From an uncultured Alphaproteobacteria bacterium (GTDB lineage Bacteria > Pseudomonadota > Alphaproteobacteria > Reyranellales > Reyranellaceae), in assembly GCA_903929895.1 (NCBI GenBank), contig CAIYWM010000470.1:1-6031 (forward strand): a DNA stretch of 6,031 nt. Reading direction: 5' to 3'. Of this stretch, positions 5,792 through 6,031 are shown in pieces (the stretch's first letter is position 1; every line of letters begins with the position of its first letter). The notes below the pieces were generated by a model. The model saw nothing but the letters and a program-made list of their open reading frames with translations, was not told the origin of the DNA and searched no databases. The position numbers and the translations under genes were made by a program.

Positions 5792-6031
5792 ATGGCCGCC
5801 TCCCTTCCGCCGCCCGAACAGACGACACAAGAGCAGCCGGCGCCGCGCTGGCCCTGGATCATGGGCGGACTGCTGGGCGGGTTCTTCCTGCTCGCCGCCG
5901 GGCTGGGGCTGGGCTGGTACCTGTTCTACCGTCCGATCGTGAACGTGGCCGTCCAGTTGCCGGCACCGCCGGCGCCCCCCGCGCCGGCCGGCCCCGATGC
6001 CGCGCAGGTCAAGGCGATCGAGGAGCAGATC
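5792..6031 (+). CDS. Single-pass membrane protein with Pro/Ala-rich linker (3'-truncated by window edge)
   Basis: The first 80 residues of a protein that continues beyond the window. A short polar, proline-containing N-terminus (1-23, including PPPEQTTQEQPAPR) precedes one strongly hydrophobic segment at about 23-46 (IMGGLLGGFFLLAAGLGLGWYLFY), rich in Gly and Leu. A Pro/Ala linker follows at about 56-68 (LPAPPAPPAPAGP), then a charged, probably helical or coiled-coil start (AAQVKAIEEQI). The pattern suggests a membrane-anchored protein with an N-terminus in the cytoplasm and its main domain in the periplasm. Start choice: ATG at 5792, with GGAG at 5776-5779 twelve bases upstream, a longer gap than usual; a second Met at residue 24 would remove the polar N-terminus and is less likely. 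I do not recognise the family, because the defining domain lies outside the window. Confidence 0.75.
   Translation, partial: MAASLPPPEQTTQEQPAPRWPWIMGGLLGGFFLLAAGLGLGWYLFYRPIVNVAVQLPAPPAPPAPAGPDAAQVKAIEEQI

Noticed and set aside
5757..5794. Promoter TTGACT with TATATG for the membrane-protein gene
   Set aside because: The two hexamers are 26 bases apart and the second overlaps the start codon, so they cannot work together as a normal sigma-70 promoter.
5040..5942. 300-codon open frame on the plus strand opposite the thiolase
   Set aside because: Composition is typical of antisense frames in high-GC genes, and it runs through the intergenic region and into the membrane-protein gene out of frame.
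1..6031. tRNA, rRNA, CRISPR array, riboswitch or insertion sequence
   Set aside because: I found no tRNA-like cloverleaf, no regularly spaced direct repeats, no transposase motifs and no rRNA-like sequence. A covariance-model scan was not possible.

Overview
This is a GC-rich window whose GC-heavy third codon positions, gene content and protein style suggest an alphaproteobacterium (a Rhizobiales- or Rhodospirillales-like soil or water bacterium). That placement is inference; there is no rRNA or other marker gene. Coding density is high. The window holds seven protein genes, two of them cut by the edges, and I see no RNA gene, insertion sequence, CRISPR array or phage gene.

Left part (1-1410, + strand): the C-terminal 60% or so of the molybdenum-cofactor subunit of xanthine dehydrogenase (xdhB), a purine catabolism enzyme. 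Its 3' end overlaps the 3' end of a convergent TetR-family repressor gene (1343-1981, - strand) by 68 bases.

Middle part (1979-3318): the TetR gene is divergent from a two-gene set, a VOC/glyoxalase-fold protein (2048-2473) and a short-chain dehydrogenase/reductase (SDR)-fold protein (2521-3318). The 66-base divergent gap carries two inverted repeats that are good candidates for the repressor's operators. The natural model is a repressor controlling itself and the VOC-SDR pair in response to an unknown ligand. The SDR-fold protein keeps its nucleotide-binding motifs, but all four positions of the classical catalytic tetrad are substituted.

Spacer 3319-3453 between convergent genes holds a long imperfect hairpin with 29-base arms, of the dispersed palindromic type often mis-translated as 'VIPNEVRDL'-like peptides.

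Right part (3454-5585, - strand): a tightly linked pair, an SCP2-type thiolase (transcribed first) and, 5 bases downstream, a protein joining a TerB-like helical region to a COQ4-like domain with a perfect HDxxH-x11-E metal motif. Upstream of the thiolase, 5586-5791 contains a 7+7 bp palindrome and a GC-rich stem-loop. A divergent gene for a small-N-terminus, single-pass membrane protein begins at 5792 and runs out of the window.

The most interesting items are the tetrad-substituted SDR with its VOC partner and nearby repressor, and the thiolase plus TerB/COQ4-like pair.
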